A stretch of DNA of 64,000 bases from Cercospora beticola (GCF_033473495.1 NC_088939.1:1736001-1800000), one strand, 5' to 3'; positions 1 through 13,266 are shown, numbered from the stretch's first letter. The notes: generated from the letters alone by a model not told the origin. Translations and numbers: made by a program.

Positions 1-79
1 TGTTTTTGTCCCTCAACCCACGTGTCGAGTAAGGATCAAAGGCAGACAGAGCAATGGCTGCAGTGGCTCATTACTTATC

Positions 80-3000
80 CTATGCATGGCCGCCTTGCCA
101 GACCGCAGTGAGCCAGCCATTCGCGAAGCCTTGCGAAGCAGCCATGTTCGCCCACTCTGCAACTTCGCCACCATCGACAAATGCCGCGATGTCGTCGCCG
201 CCCATGCGTGTGTCGATGCTGTTGAGCCAGGCCTCTTTAGCCATCGGATCCCATACTTGTTGAGCTTGTGCAGGCGGTTGTTGCTCCACAGATTGATGAG
301 GCTGCTGCGGCTGGGAGGGCTGACCCGGTGGCGGATATCCCGCATGCTGAGGTTGTCCGGGTGGCCCAGGCGGATACTGATGCGAAGCGCCGTTCACATA
401 TGGGTTTGGTGGGGGCGGCGCCATTTGGTAGTGCCCATTTTGCGGTGTCCAGTTGCCATAGGCGGGCTGCGAATGGTGGCGCTCGAATGGCGGTGACGGA
501 TGTGCTTGCGAAGGAGTCGTGCCAGTCGCTGACTGCGACGCGGGCGATGTCAAGCTCGGCGGGCCGGGTGCGGGACTTGGTCCTTCGGAATAGGAAGGGC
601 GGAAGTTGTTCACATGAGCTTGTTGATACCCATGTGGTGGAGGCTGATGTGAATGTTGACTGGGCGAAGGGCCAGCAGATGGTGCTGGATGATGATGGCC
701 ATTGGGCGGGTACTGCTGCGCGTGTTGATGTGCATGCTGCGGCGGTTGTTGCTGGTGAGCGTACGTGTCGTACGCCCTGAAAGGACCACTGGTAGGCGTC
801 GAGATGCCAGGAGGACGACTCGCTGGTGCGCCTGAGACAGCATTGATGGCACTCCATGAACCACTCTCTGGCTTCGCGGGTTCTGAAGTGACGGGAGGAC
901 GATCACCTTCCTCGCTCTTGACGGTCGTACCCGAGTTGCTATCGTCGTATATCGCGTCCAGTGGGCGAGAATCAGGGCGCTGTGCATCCGTCATCTCTAC
1001 ATCTTGATCTTCAAGGTTGCCGAAGTCTATGAGCGTGCGCTCCAGCAGCTTGAACTCGTCTAAGCCACCGCCTGAGCCGCCTTCTCGTAGACTGAGATGG
1101 CGTGTGCTGACTGGGCTATCGCTTTCAGATGCGCTCTCGACATTCTGGACGTTCTTTCTGTAGTCGCTCTTGATTCGCCGGAAGTATTTGTGCATCCGAT
1201 TGATCGTCTTAAACCATCCATCCGCCATATGCAGCTTGGTCCGCATGTCGCCGATCATCTCCAGAGCTTTGCGGGCAGCTTCGAATCCTTTGCTCTCGCC
1301 AGGCTTGGCATCCGGCTTTCCGGGCTCTGGACGTGTGCACATGTAGCCATCCGGATCCATCCATGGGAAGTTGATACAGTACACGCCCACAAATGACACC
1401 GTGTACACGGCGAAACCGACGATGGGTGTCTCCACAAGCTTGCCCCACTCCTGGCACGTTCGGACAAGGTCGATAATCTCGCGCGCGGACCTGAAGCATT
1501 CGCGAGCGCTTTCGTCCCAAAAGCCATCGGGCACCTTGTATTTGTCGGCAGGGAATAGTGGCGCATCAACTGGTCCTTCCGGTTTTGAGCAGCGAATGGG
1601 AATGAATGGGACATATTCGCGATGCAGCATGATCTGACACAGCAAGTAGACCGTGTGCACCAGCGTGTAAGGCGTTGATGTCTTCAAGCTGATGTGCGCT
1701 TGAGTGTTTTGAGGCGTGAGGGTGTTCTGTCGCGGAAGGCTGGCTTTGAAGTCGAGGCATTGGCGCCTCAACTGGTAGAACTCACATCGGTCGTCCCACG
1801 GCGGATGCACCTCAACTCTGTGCGGTGTTAGCCAATTGCAGCAATTGCGACGAATGTGCGATCCTTACCTGCGCCCACCAGCACACGACCATTTGACCAC
1901 TTTGCCATAGATCTCGAGTATCTTCACATAGCGGCTCACGAGGCCCTCGTCTGGACCAAATTCTAGCCTTCCCTTGTCCTCGTCGTCATCTCTCCAAGCA
2001 CTCCGTGGAGAGGGAGCTCTACTCGTCTCTGGAGTGGCCGCAGTGCCTAGTCGTACCGATTGTTGCCGCTGGCTTTGAACTTCTGCTCGACCAGGACCGG
2101 TCACGCTTCGGTCCTCCTCGCCCAGCATTAAAGTGCGTACCCTCTCCGCAAACAAAAAAGATCTCTCGCTGGCCGGCAGCTGAATTCTCAACTCGCGCGC
2201 GTGCAACATCTGAGGCCGGTACTTGCCACTGCTCAAGTAGCGATCCATAATATAGCAGCTCCAGAAAGTGCGCCGTCGAATCTCTTGCAAGATGAACGCG
2301 TCCTCGGTCGATTTGGACGACGTCACGGAACTCTTTCTCCCTGATTCCATTCCCATGCGCTCTGCTTCAGCCGAAAGGGCCAGTGACCGAGAAAGAGGCT
2401 CGTCGTCCAAGTCCATTTCGTATTGCAGCCCCATTGATTGGGCAGCTCGAATCGCCATGCCCACCGTCAACCACGCCTTCGCTCCCCTGCACATACCCCA
2501 TTCGTGCAGACCGAGCATGAGAGCAGCCTGACAGCGTTCAATGTCATGGCAGCGATTGTCCGTCCAAATCGATGCCAGTTTCTCGTTGGCCGCCGCAGCG
2601 TAGTACTCGGATGCTATGAGAGGATTACTCGGACGTGTGGCAGTCGGCGGCGAGTGGTGCGCGACTAGCTTCTTGTGAAACCGAGCTGTCAAGGCGAGGA
2701 AAGCCAGCAAGAACTCGGTCGAAGCCGGTGGGCGGGCAGATGCAGTGGTATCCACTGGTGCTCCATTGGACTGCGGTGGTAGCTGACTCGTGAATTGTAC
2801 GGGTTTGAGGAAGGTCGGAGGATGTAAGAAGGGGAGATCGGCCGAGTAGTGTTGTTGGAATATGTCAAAGAGCTCCTGCCACACATGCGGTGTCAAGAGG
2901 CGCGGGTCCAGAGCATCGAGCGAGGGTCGTGGAGAGTCTCGCGGACCAGTGATCGGATGCGATGGGTATGTCGATGCGCTCTTCCTCGGTCTCTGTCGCC

Positions 3001-3358
3001 GTTCGGCATCTCCATAGACATCGGCCCGTCCTGATATGCTGTCCCGCCGGCGACTGCCAGCGGTCACGGGCGGCGGGTACTGGCATTCCCTCCCCGAGTT
3101 CTCGCACGACCGACACGTCGTCCCGACGCCATTGTTGACACACTTGACCTTGGATCGCCGGCAGCGAATACAGGCTATGCTGGAGCGCATTCGTCCTGCG
3201 CCGGGCAACTGCCTGGGCTCGGGCCCGGCAGCGGCGTAGGGTGGTCCAGACGGGTCGCTCTGAATGTTGGGGTCGTGGTGGGCGTGCGCGTTGGTGCGCG
3301 GGCTCTCGGTGAAGCTGTGCAACAGCGCTGCTCCCAAATGGTTCTCCTGCTGCTCCAC
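80..3358 (-). CDS. Zn2Cys6 fungal-specific transcription factor
   Basis: A nuclear DNA-binding regulator of about 1075 aa. The model joins 3358-1869 to 1817-80 across a 51-nt intron with a GTAAGG donor, a GGCTAAC branch site and a CACAG acceptor; the frame is kept. A complete Zn2Cys6 knot lies at about residues 63-92 (C-x2-C-x6-C-x8-C-x2-C-x6-C), flanked by basic residues. A middle homology region (Fungal_trans type) begins near residue 150 and includes RRRTFWSCYIMDRYLSSGKY. The second exon continues that domain and ends in a long Pro/Gln/His-rich tail typical of an activation or low-complexity region. No target genes can be inferred; nothing adjacent is clearly co-regulated. The 3.6 kb upstream is gene-free. 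The family assignment is firm; the specific orthologue was not recognised. Confidence 0.9.
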
Positions 3359-6300
3359 GGTGGGCGGTGTCGGGCGTGTCAGGGCAGATGAGGTGTGCAG
3401 TCTGCAGTCGAGCTTCGAAGGATGGCGGCGGGCGTGGCAGACGGCTCAGGCGCGGGCGGGATGCACGTTCGAATCGTGCAGTACTGTAGCTTCACGGCGC
3501 CCGCTGCTGCTGCTGCCGCCCAGCTTCTGCCGCAGCAGACGACGAGGATCCCCGTGCTTGCTCGCCCTCGTCGGCGGCCTGCTGACAGTGGACGTGGGCG
3601 CTGGATGAATGGCGACTCGGGAAGCGTTGCCGGCCCGATTAGTGAGACACGAGCACTCACAACTCACGTCGAGTGTTTGTACGGGATGGCAGGCCTATCC
3701 CGTAGGATAGCAGCAGTGGTGGCAGTGGCAGCAGCGGCGAGGCAATGGCAATGGGCAGCTCTGCAGCAGCTGCGACACGCCGCACATTCTTCTTGCTCGG
3801 GCGGCGGCCGCGTGAGTGCGAGCCAGAGCCAGATGAGAGGGCCATCCGTGTGCATCCAGTCGCTCCTGCTGCAGGACGATCTCCAATGTGCGTGCATGCC
3901 CGGTCGGGAAGAGCCACGCTGCACGTCCATTGTCCCTTCCCCGGCCGAGAGCAGGCAGGCACGCACCGCACGGATGCTGCTTATTTTCCGCTGCCACCAC
4001 CATCCCAGCAACCTGATAACGGCCGTCAGCAACGCTCGCTCGTCCCTCCGCATCGCCCGTTGACAGCAATCGGATGGTGCCGGCTGCTGCTGCAAATGCC
4101 CGTGCGAGTCGGCGACAAATCCAGCTCGAAGCTGCACAAAACGGTGTCCAGCGATGAGAATGCGGCCAGATGCACCGCCGGCTCTGCCCACGCTATCGAA
4201 TCTGCAAAGCATCTCCTCTCCGCCGCAGCGCCGCCCACCGCAACTTCGCTGACCATCGGCAGTGCTGCAATCTAGCTCAGTGACATCCCCGATTGCAAGA
4301 CTGCCCCCGTGCCGATGTTCTTGCACGCCAGACTTTGCGCCAACACCAGCGGCCAAACTCAACCGCTCGAAGCCTTGCCATGATGTTAACTTAGAATAAA
4401 CGTTGTCCCTGTCCACTGCACCCGCCATCCCGAGCCCCAAGCTCGCCACCCAACTTCATTCCTGTCCACATTCTGCTGTTCCGCGCGGCAAAATCGCCTC
4501 ACACGAAATACGTCCCGACACGACGGAGCCGCGCGCTTTTCCTCCATCATGCCACGCAGAGTCGGTGCGCATCCCAGAAATCACCTGCGCCCAAGGAGAG
4601 ATCGTTGGATGCTCGCTTGCTTCTGCAAGGCATGCAACACTTCGTCGCACTTACAAATACAGTAGTCGACCGCAAGCTGTTCGCAGAGTCGCGGAGCACA
4701 GTCACCATCCGTGCCACATTGGACAACTACTGTCCATGGCACCGGAATACCGACATCTCTCGGCAGATACCGCTCTCGTACCACAAGCACAAGCCTCAGT
4801 CTGCATAATCCCTTGCATATACATACAGCCTTCGGACTAAGCGCGAGGTCGGTCAACCTCACGTTCACACTGCGTCTCCGCACCAGAAAACGCTGGCATG
4901 GACGTGTGCCCCTGAGCCATCTTCCTCGAAGGAAATGGCCTACCTATTGCACAGACTTGCACCATCTAAGCGCCTGCCTCTGCTCGGAAAAATGGCTCCG
5001 ATCCCAGTCAACAACCACTTCGGTACGTGAACTGCCTTGACAACCTTAACTGTGGACAGCCCTTCGTTCGTCACTCTTACCGGACAACAATACTTGCCCC
5101 CCGGCGTCATGGAATTTTTTGACCTGCTGCGCGGCACGACAACGGCAATTAATGGACCTCGTGTAGAAGTCTTCCACTGTCAACAAAGCTTGAGCCTCCA
5201 AATGCCGGCACCCAGTACCGATATATGTTGCATGAAAATGATGCCTCGCATTCATGGACTGACCTATGCCCCAATCATTGTCTCTCGAGGGATCATGCTG
5301 AAGTGAGATTGCCGCGCGAAGAGTCCTCGTGCGATTGAACTCACCAATCCTCTTTCGCACCCGAAACTTTTCACGACTTCACCTGTACGCTATAGCCCAG
5401 AACCATGACATGCCCCCACGCTGAGCGTCGTCGCTGGTTCGAACCCTTTTTCAACGTCACCACGCAAGGCACTGCATGGCAGTATACACGGCACGGCATG
5501 TACCGCCTCCTTACCATATCGACCGATCAGCACCGTGTGACCGGTGAGTACTGTTCGTATGTGCCGTCACACCGCTGCCGACAGCACTTCTCGGAATATT
5601 GACTTGATCCGGCTTCTGTCCATTTCGCCATCTCTACACCAATTAGAGTTTTCAGAAAATCCAACAATTGTCCTCCAATCAAGGTCTCAGCCTGTTCGAT
5701 ACGTGGAGGTCACTGTACAGATCATGACTCGTGACGTGCCTTCATGTCACTCGCGCGGGAGAAGACTAATATTCATGTTGTGGCATCTGCGTTGAATAAA
5801 ACCAACGATACATCCCAACTCCACAACATTTACGGTCTGTCATGTCGAACGCCGCGTGGGGAGACAACTCGACATCATTGGACTACAAAGTATAGTACGA
5901 CAAATGCACTGATGAAGTCGTGTTAAACTCAACCGTAGCGTCGGGACTGTTCACGACCTACATAAAACGCTCCCAGCCGCAGTCGAAAGACTACAGGAAC
6001 ACTGAGGCAATGGACCTGATGCTCAACGCACGCTTGCAATTCATACCCTCCCGCCGATTCGACTTCAATTTACCACCATCGCCTCCAGCAGACGTTGTAT
6101 CGTCTATTCATTTGATCTCAAAAACCACAAAAATGATCTCCCGCCAAGATTTGACATATGCTTCTCTCGTTCTTAGTGCCTACTGCAAACGTCCCGTTCG
6201 CTGCATAACACTGACTCGCGCGACCCGTTCTTCTAAGCCATGACATAGTTTCCATCATACCTCCTCGCGGAACAGACAGTCGGGACAAGAGCACCGGACG

Positions 6301-6991
6301 GCAGACGGCCTAGCTATAGTTCTATAGAATTTAACGATATATTCACTCCCTTTTCTCCTTCTTCCTTTTAACATATACTTATCCTACACTTTGACCATCA
6401 TCAGAACTGCAATCGCGGCGCAAGCCAGAACGCCCATTTTGTACTTCCGTACCTTTTCATCAACGCCTTATGTCTTTTTGAGTTGCCACTACTGCCGGCT
6501 CCTCTCAAAGGGGCTCAAGCGTCCGGATTCCGGACGATCTAGTTCGCGGAGGTCGGAAGTTTATATAGTTATGCAGTATGCGCTATGCAGGTTCAGCGGG
6601 ACGGAAAGTATATGTCTATATCATAATGTGGGGGAAGGGAATACTATGGCCGTGATTTTGAGTAGTGGACGAAGTACATAAACATGTAGGCCTTAGCATT
6701 ACTCGCAAAGAAGACGGGAGCCTTTTAGGCGCCGCCTGCTCCTTGGGGTTGCAGGTTTGGTTATGTGTCCTCCTAGGGAGTGCCGATGAAAATTTCTGCC
6801 CAAGTGGAAAGTGCTCGGTAGGAGGTGAGTGAACAGTGGGAATAGAGCAAGAAAGAGATCGTAGATGTGCATTCTGTGGTAGTCCAACATGTGACAATTC
6901 CTTTAGCATATCTATCGCCAACCATTTATTGCTAGGCATGAAGCCGCTTCCAAGGAGCTGCAGTTGATATAAAGATAATGCAGAGTCCCGA
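3359..6991. other. Gene-free stretch, 3.6 kb
   Basis: This lies between the start of the Zn2Cys6 gene and the end of the WD40 gene, both on the minus strand. Several open frames of 60-260 codons exist, but they are low in complexity (Ala/Arg/Ser/Gln rich), overlap one another on both strands and show no domain or splice structure. The first part is GC-rich and the part from about 5.2 to 6.7 kb is more AT-rich, with a pyrimidine tract near 6340-6370. It may hold the long promoter or 5' UTR of the regulator. No gene can be supported. Confidence 0.6.
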
Positions 6992-9900
6992 CTACGATGT
7001 ACTCACACTCGTGGATCTCTGCTGCTGCTGCTGATCATAGGCATTTCCCTCGCCTTGTTGCGCTGTTGTGGCCCCTTCCTCAGGAGGTGCCGTTGTCCCA
7101 GGAGGAGACGCCTTCGGCGCGTGAAGTATCTCCCTCTTTCCATTGGCTTTGTAATATAACACAACATCTCCACCTCCGCGCCAGACATGGGCACGAATTG
7201 TCGCGAGCGTCATGGTAGGCGGGAGAATCTGTTAGAGAAAATGTGTTAGCCTCGTGTGCTCAAATGAGAAGAATTTGCAGATGCAGAAGAACTCACCTGT
7301 CCCTGACACCAAAGCTCCAAGTACTCCTCTGGTCTCAGGGGACTCTTCTCCCTCTCACTCGCAGGCTCGATCCTCTCGGCGACATAGGCCAAAACCTTCT
7401 TCGCTCTCAGCATGCGATTCGCATTGAGGCGATTGTTCCCATCGCTGGCGATGACCGGTAAAGAATTCTGCCACGGCTCCAGGATGAACGAGATCTTAAC
7501 AACGTCTTTGACTGGAATCTGGTTGCGGAGGAGAACATCGCCAAGCCACATTGGAGCAGTCTTCTCCAGGCTGTCGACCTTGTCAACGAGGTTGCCTACA
7601 GTGCCTTCGAAAAGATCGGTCACACCGCCAGCTTCAGGGCGGTCTTCTTGGATCAGAATAGTGGTATTGCGTGGTGGTCGGAGTATCGGAGTCTCGGAGG
7701 CCTCACTAGGTTTGATTGCTGTTGGGAGATCGATGGAGGCTCGAGCCACCGGAAGACCATTTTCATAGGCTTGTTGGTTTTGTATTTGCTGTTGGAGCGA
7801 GTCCTCGTACCCGAACCGGATCTTTTGCAGGGTGCCGAGAAATGTATCGTCAACTACTCGTGAGTTGTCAGTTTTGCTCGATCGAGAATCGCTTTCCACT
7901 TCCTCTTTCTCTTCGACAGGAGTGGGTTTGTCCTTGTCGTTGGTCTGCACACGACCAATCTTCTTCATGCCACTAAACGACATGCCCATGCTGAACTTCT
8001 TGCCAAAAAGCCCCTTGCCGCCCGTGTGGCCATCCTTCGCCGGTTCATCAGCGGATGGAGTGGCAGGGTCTGGCAACACACCGGGCGTAGTTGCAGGTTG
8101 AGATGCACCACCGGGTGTTGTGACTTCGGTATTCGGAATGCGCGAAGTGGAGAAATAATCCGCACTTCGCTCACCAGACGTTCGTTGTGAAGACGCTTGA
8201 TTGTCGTGTGATCCACCTTCCTCAGCAGTCGTTGCTAACAGCGGCGTCTGCCTTGCATGTGCTGGAGAGTTAGCAACACTAGGGCTTGCATGACCGATGC
8301 CGAGACCAGGAGTGGTTGCGGACCCATTTACACCCGGTCGCACGGTAGATGCAGACTGAGGTCCATTGGCCTCCGGATGCCAGCCATTAGTGTTTTGCGA
8401 AGGCATATCAATGCTGGTGGGCGCATTCTCGCGCTGCAACTTTTGTTGCTCTTTAGCGTGGAGTAGATGAGTCCGGAATGTCTCATCTCGACGTATCTCT
8501 TCCTCAATCACGTCATTGAAGAGATATCGCAAAACCCATTTGCCCAGATTGATGCGCTGGTCTTCTCGGTACTCCACATCTTCGTCGAGTTCGAGTTCGT
8601 CCGCGTACATCTCGGCGTCGAAACATGTGTTCTCTTCCAGGACCACGGCCACACTGCCCGTTCTGACATCTACTGTGCACCAGTTTGCAACTGTGGCATT
8701 CGTCGTGACCTCGTCCTTTACGTCTTCAAGATGCCGCTTGCCAAACGAGCGTATCGGCACACACTTTAGGAGATCCCACATCACGACCTCGCCAGCGGTG
8801 TCCAGTGTCAACACCCGTTTCCGGTCATTGAGCATAACGTGCTTGATTAGCCCGTTCTGGCCCTCGATTGACAGCTCAGGTTGTGCTCGTATCGGCTGCA
8901 TGACGGATCCTTCAGGGGGTGCCGTATCTAATGTGCCTCTCCTACCACCAGGAATTGGTTGATCTTCCGGTGGAGGAGTAAGCATTGTAGGAAAGAACAC
9001 TGTGTTGCTCAGTCTTAGCGCATGCTTCAGCGGAATCCTTCGTTTTGATGTGGGTGCACGTTGCTGCATTGATGGTGTCTGTTCCTTCTGATTTGGCGGA
9101 CTTGGGTACCTTGCCTTGGCGGCAGTGGCAGAACTGAGCCTGTGAGTAGTGAACCCTTCTGGGACGTCCAACTCGGCATTTGTCGTATTGACATCTCTCC
9201 ATCTGTTGATACTAGGTCTGCTAGTAGCAGTCCATAGACAGTCGCCAGCAGCAATCAACTTGTGCACGCCCTCGTGCTCCTGGAATAAGGCCAAGGAGAG
9301 GCCTTCGTCGAGCTCGATCTTATCCCGTGTATCGGTCTTTGCCACCAGTCCGTTCTTGTCACTGGAGTAGAAGACAGACAGATCTGGGTCGGACGAGAAC
9401 AGCGACCACACGCTCGCATCGTGCATGGTCAAAGTGAACATGCATCTTCCAGCGATGGTGCTCCACACCTTGACAGTGCGGTCGCTGCTTGCGGTGATAA
9501 TGGTTGTGCCATCCTGACTGACGAGGATGTCGCGTATGTTGTCAGTGTGTCCGACCAGCTTCGTCACCCGCTTGCCGGTTCTGCAGTCCCAGACCCGCAC
9601 TGTGCTTTCCGGTCCACCGCTCGCTAGCAAGGAGTTTGTAGCTGCAAGCGCATATATACTGCCCTTCTCTTTGCTGAGCAGACTGCTGACCTCATCTTCG
9701 GCCACATTGATTTTCAGCTTCTGGCCTGCGCCGTTCAGGTCCCACACATTGATATGCCGATCTAGCCCACCACTGGCCACCCAGTCACATGTGGAGTATG
9801 GCACCGCAAGAGTTTTGACATAGTCGCTGTGCAGTCCAATGGTCTGTGGCGGCTTCACATCTTGCGCCGCCGGTCTCCACACTTTGACTGTGGTATCGGA

Positions 9901-10324
9901 CGAAGCTGACACGAGTGCCTGATTGGACTGGGCGAGGGCGATATCGTTGATCCAGTGTGTGTGCGCCTGCACCTGCTGGCGGAAGGTGGTAGGCTCGGAC
10001 GGCGGTAGCTTCGCATCGTACTCGGGTGGTGTCGTCGAGTTGAGGTCGAGGTGCAGGTCCCAGGCACAGATGACGCCGTCTCGGCCGCCCGAGTACCTGG
10101 TCGAAACTTAGCTGTGTCCCCCGAGTCGCAGAGGCGATGAACGTACAGGCGTGAGTTGGAGCTGTCTACGGCCAGGCCATTGACTCCGAGCCTGTGGCCT
10201 CCGGCGGAGTTGGCGAGCGGCAGGACTGGGGGGAGCAGCGTGGTCAGCGTGGCACTTGTTCGACGTGCGCTTGGCAAGAGGGCGACATACCATAGCTTAT
10301 CCTCTGCCTCGCCTTGCGGGCCAT
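6992..10324 (-). CDS. WDR48/Bun107-like WD40 protein (deubiquitinase cofactor)
   Basis: Predicted 1049-aa protein from four exons: 10324-10291, 10225-10147, 10096-7297 and 7228-6992. The introns are 65, 50 and 68 nt, with donors GTATGT, GTACGT and GTGAGT and phases that keep the frame. The first exon encodes only 11 codons ([11 protein letters not shown]), and the second adds the [13 protein letters not shown] segment typical of the family. WD40 repeats fill about residues 20-400 (repeated VKVW/VRVWD ends). The C-terminus has the DUF3337-type end [18 protein letters not shown], matching the family's ubiquitin-like tail. Known relatives bind and activate USP1/UBP9-type deubiquitinases. A GTGAGT occurs a few codons before the chosen stop, so an alternative last exon is possible. 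Confidence 0.9.
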
Positions 10325-11088
10325 GGATCGCGAAGCTGCGCTGGCTCGACGAGATGCGCGCCCGGATGCCGCACCGTCGTCAGCGGGAAAGTATGCTGCG
10401 TTTCAGCAGCGCAGAGCCGTCTCCCCGTATGCTCCTCCTGCGTGCTACCGAACATCGACTGCGCCAGGTGCAGAGGAGATGGTTCTGGCCAGCATGGCAT
10501 GTATCTGGCTGTTGCTTAGCTTCGGAGGCTACGAGGCACAGCTGCTGAAGTACTGTCGGCGCCCATCCTTCGTTTGGCATTTCCCCGTCTCTCGCCCGCC
10601 CACTTCACCTCCAGACGACATGCACAATGACGCGATGCCGAACTCCGAGCTGGCTTGGCACAGACCCTGCTTCTCCTCGTCTCGTCGTCCTCGCTTGCAT
10701 AGCCAGCATGTTGGCCAGCAATACAGCGCCTCACATCAGCATGTATTCAGAACGTATCGCAGGGCAAGGACAATGTGCGAATGATGTCAAGAAGTGGCAG
10801 CAATGGCTGCACGATCTGCCATTACCTCGGTGCAACGTCTCGCTGGGCTGGGCGGCAGAGGCTACACGCACCAGCATGGCAGCCACGAGAAAGGCAGGTC
10901 GCGTAGGTTGTGCGAGACGGCGTGATGCAGTGTAGCGGACTTGCTCGTGGTCACAGCTGGTGGCAGAAGCATGCTGCAGCCAGCCACAGCCGCTGTGACC
11001 TGGCGGCAGTCACTTCAGCTCGCGTTGGAGAGCTTCCTCCTCGCGCGTACTAACCACAGCTTTGCTCTCCATAACAGACAGGAACAGC
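10325..11088. other. Divergent intergenic region
   Basis: This 764-nt gap separates the starts of the WD40 gene (minus) and the HET gene (plus), so it should contain both promoters. The open frames across it overlap on both strands and have no recognisable protein features. No specific regulatory motif was identified. Confidence 0.55.
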
Positions 11089-13266
11089 ATGAAGAAACTC
11101 TTCTCGCGCCTCAAAAGGAAGAATGCCAAGCCAAGCAGCAATGGCGAGCATACAGGACCTCCTCGTCCTTCTCCACCACCACTCCAGATCACGACTGCAC
11201 CCCAGCTCTCGACGGTCATACAGGACCTGGTTCACACTTCACTCGGAGGTGATGCAAGTTCTCTCGCACCAGGAGTCTGCGACGTCTGCTACAACTTGGA
11301 TCCGGCCAACGACCCGTATTGCGAAGTTGGCATGGCCGACCTTTGCCTGCCAGAGAACCGAGACTCGTTGCGCTCGTCCACTGTGTCAATTCACGTGCAC
11401 AAGATCAACTCTTCATCGCAGACATGTGCCTACTGCAAGTATATCATGAGAGCCATCTCGACCTTTGTGCCCGAGAGTACAGCTCCCGAAGAGTATGCCA
11501 CCCTGTACATCATGGAGAACATGCCAATGACAATCCAAGTCTTTGAGAACCAGGTCGCGCAGCAAGAGGATTATGAGCCCCAAGCCAGTATCGAGCTGTT
11601 CTTACAGGCTGTAGGCCCGTCCGCAAAGGGCACAACAAGGGCTTCAGCTATGAATGCAGCAGCGTTTCCCAGATCCTCGATCTCAGAGGAACGAACAGGC
11701 GCATTGGGCTACGCGAAAGACAGGCCTTCGTCGACTGCGGACGACCAGATTTTCCATTTCTTGGATCAATGCATTACCCGCTGCACGAACGGGCACGAGA
11801 GCTGCAAGTCACGTGCGGAGCATCTGCCAGACAGAGTTCTGCAGATACGTGGAGATAGCATTGCTCTTGTTGAGACTGAGGGCCAGACTGGCGACTACCT
11901 CGCATTAAGCTACTGCTGGGGCGGTGACCAAGATCTAAAGCTGACCAAAACTCGCCGCGCCGAACTGCTACAAGGAGTTTCTCTCTCATCCCTTCCTATC
12001 ATGTTCCAAGATGTTGTTGCTATCGCCAAAAGACTAAGCCTGCACAGAATCTGGATCGATGCTCTTTGCATTGTGCAAGACGATCACCAGGACTGGGAAG
12101 TTCAAGCGACGAAGATGGGCGAGTACTACAACAACGCTACGTTGGTGCTAGCTGCAGCATCAGTCAAGTCGCCGCAGGAACAATTGTTGCGACCTCGACC
12201 CGAGTACTATGATTCTGTCACTCTTGATCAGTTTGACCACCATCGTCGTACCACAATCTGCGCTCGAAGAGATCCGTGGGTCTTCAAGGGGAAAGGCGGC
12301 AATTGGAACTCTCCCCTTCTCAACAGAGCATGGGCTTACCAAGAGCGCCTGCTTGCCCGCCGCATTGTCACTTTCGGCGAGGGTGCCGTTAAATTCGAAT
12401 GCCGGAAGCACACCATGGTTGAAGGACAACTTGCGGGTGTCGAAGGTCTTCCACAGCTAGGCTTTATGGCACCACATCCCGATGACCCTGAGATGTGGTC
12501 TCTTTTCGAGGACTGGCAGCAGATCGTGGGCGGCTATTCAGGCCTCAAAGCAACCTTCGAGACTGATAAACTGATAGCTTTTGCCGGTATCGCAAGTGAG
12601 TTTGCTCGTGCCACGGGCTGGATACCACGCTTTGGTCTGTGGGAGCAACACCTGCTCAAGCAGATGACTTGGAAAGTACCAGAGGGTGACTTGTCCCCGC
12701 GGCCTACGCAAGCTGTTGCTCCTACATGGAGCTGGGCCAGCGTCAACACTCAAATGGACATGTTCAGTAGCATGTTCTCGTCCACTTCAACCAGCTTCAA
12801 AGTGCTGTGGGATTGTGTTGTCGCGCCTGCCAGCACTTCTGCAAAACCAGAAGTGCTCACGATACATGGTTTACTAGCGCCCTGTGCGCTCATTTGTCGA
12901 GAGCCATACAAGACTAATGGGCACAGCCACCGCCTGCAGTGCGAAGGCTATCAATGGGACACTTACATGTGGCCCGATGCAGCGCTGACAACAGCCAAGG
13001 CGGCTTTACCAGGCTACGACATGGATGCCACAGTCCGCGCCACTGCTGAAGAGATGCGTGCAGGTCTCCAGCCATTCGTAGGAGTCTGCTACTGTCTTCT
13101 CCTCGCCAAAACCGACGCCGACAACCCCACTTGCATCGCACTTGTGCTAGGACGATCTCGTGAGCACGACGGTATGTTCGAACGAATTGGACTGACCGCT
13201 GATACGAATCTTCGCTTCTTCAGCGATTGCATAAAAGCCAAGAGAGTCACTGTGGAGATTGTGTAG
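11089..13266 (+). CDS. HET-domain (heterokaryon incompatibility) protein
   Basis: Single-exon gene of about 725 aa. The frame is open from 11062, but the ATG at 11089 (MKKLFSRLKRKN) is preferred. The HET domain occupies roughly residues 265-415. Its three classic blocks are visible: YLALSYCWGG, then RIWIDALCIVQDD, then MGEYYNNATLVLAAAS. The later NRAWAYQERLLARR segment is also typical. An N-terminal cysteine-rich part (CDVCYNL, then CAYCKYI) resembles the region often found before HET domains. HET proteins are cytoplasmic factors that trigger programmed cell death on nonself recognition or act in related innate responses. There is no NACHT, ankyrin or WD40 partner domain. Its partner and specificity cannot be read from the sequence. 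Confidence 0.92.
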   Translation: MKKLFSRLKRKNAKPSSNGEHTGPPRPSPPPLQITTAPQLSTVIQDLVHTSLGGDASSLAPGVCDVCYNLDPANDPYCEVGMADLCLPENRDSLRSSTVSIHVHKINSSSQTCAYCKYIMRAISTFVPESTAPEEYATLYIMENMPMTIQVFENQVAQQEDYEPQASIELFLQAVGPSAKGTTRASAMNAAAFPRSSISEERTGALGYAKDRPSSTADDQIFHFLDQCITRCTNGHESCKSRAEHLPDRVLQIRGDSIALVETEGQTGDYLALSYCWGGDQDLKLTKTRRAELLQGVSLSSLPIMFQDVVAIAKRLSLHRIWIDALCIVQDDHQDWEVQATKMGEYYNNATLVLAAASVKSPQEQLLRPRPEYYDSVTLDQFDHHRRTTICARRDPWVFKGKGGNWNSPLLNRAWAYQERLLARRIVTFGEGAVKFECRKHTMVEGQLAGVEGLPQLGFMAPHPDDPEMWSLFEDWQQIVGGYSGLKATFETDKLIAFAGIASEFARATGWIPRFGLWEQHLLKQMTWKVPEGDLSPRPTQAVAPTWSWASVNTQMDMFSSMFSSTSTSFKVLWDCVVAPASTSAKPEVLTIHGLLAPCALICREPYKTNGHSHRLQCEGYQWDTYMWPDAALTTAKAALPGYDMDATVRATAEEMRAGLQPFVGVCYCLLLAKTDADNPTCIALVLGRSREHDGMFERIGLTADTNLRFFSDCIKAKRVTVEIV

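Noticed and set aside
610..987. Frames antisense to or out of phase with the transcription-factor tail
   Set aside because: They mirror the repetitive Pro/Gln/His codons of the real gene and have no independent support.
3664..4449. 261-codon minus-strand frame in the gene-free stretch
   Set aside because: Composition is Arg/Ala/Ser/Cys-rich low complexity, there are overlapping frames on both strands of similar length, and no domain or splice structure is visible.
5430..5460. tRNA B-box-like GGTTCGAACCC
   Set aside because: The flanking bases do not form a T-stem, there is no A-box at the right distance and no cloverleaf can be drawn.
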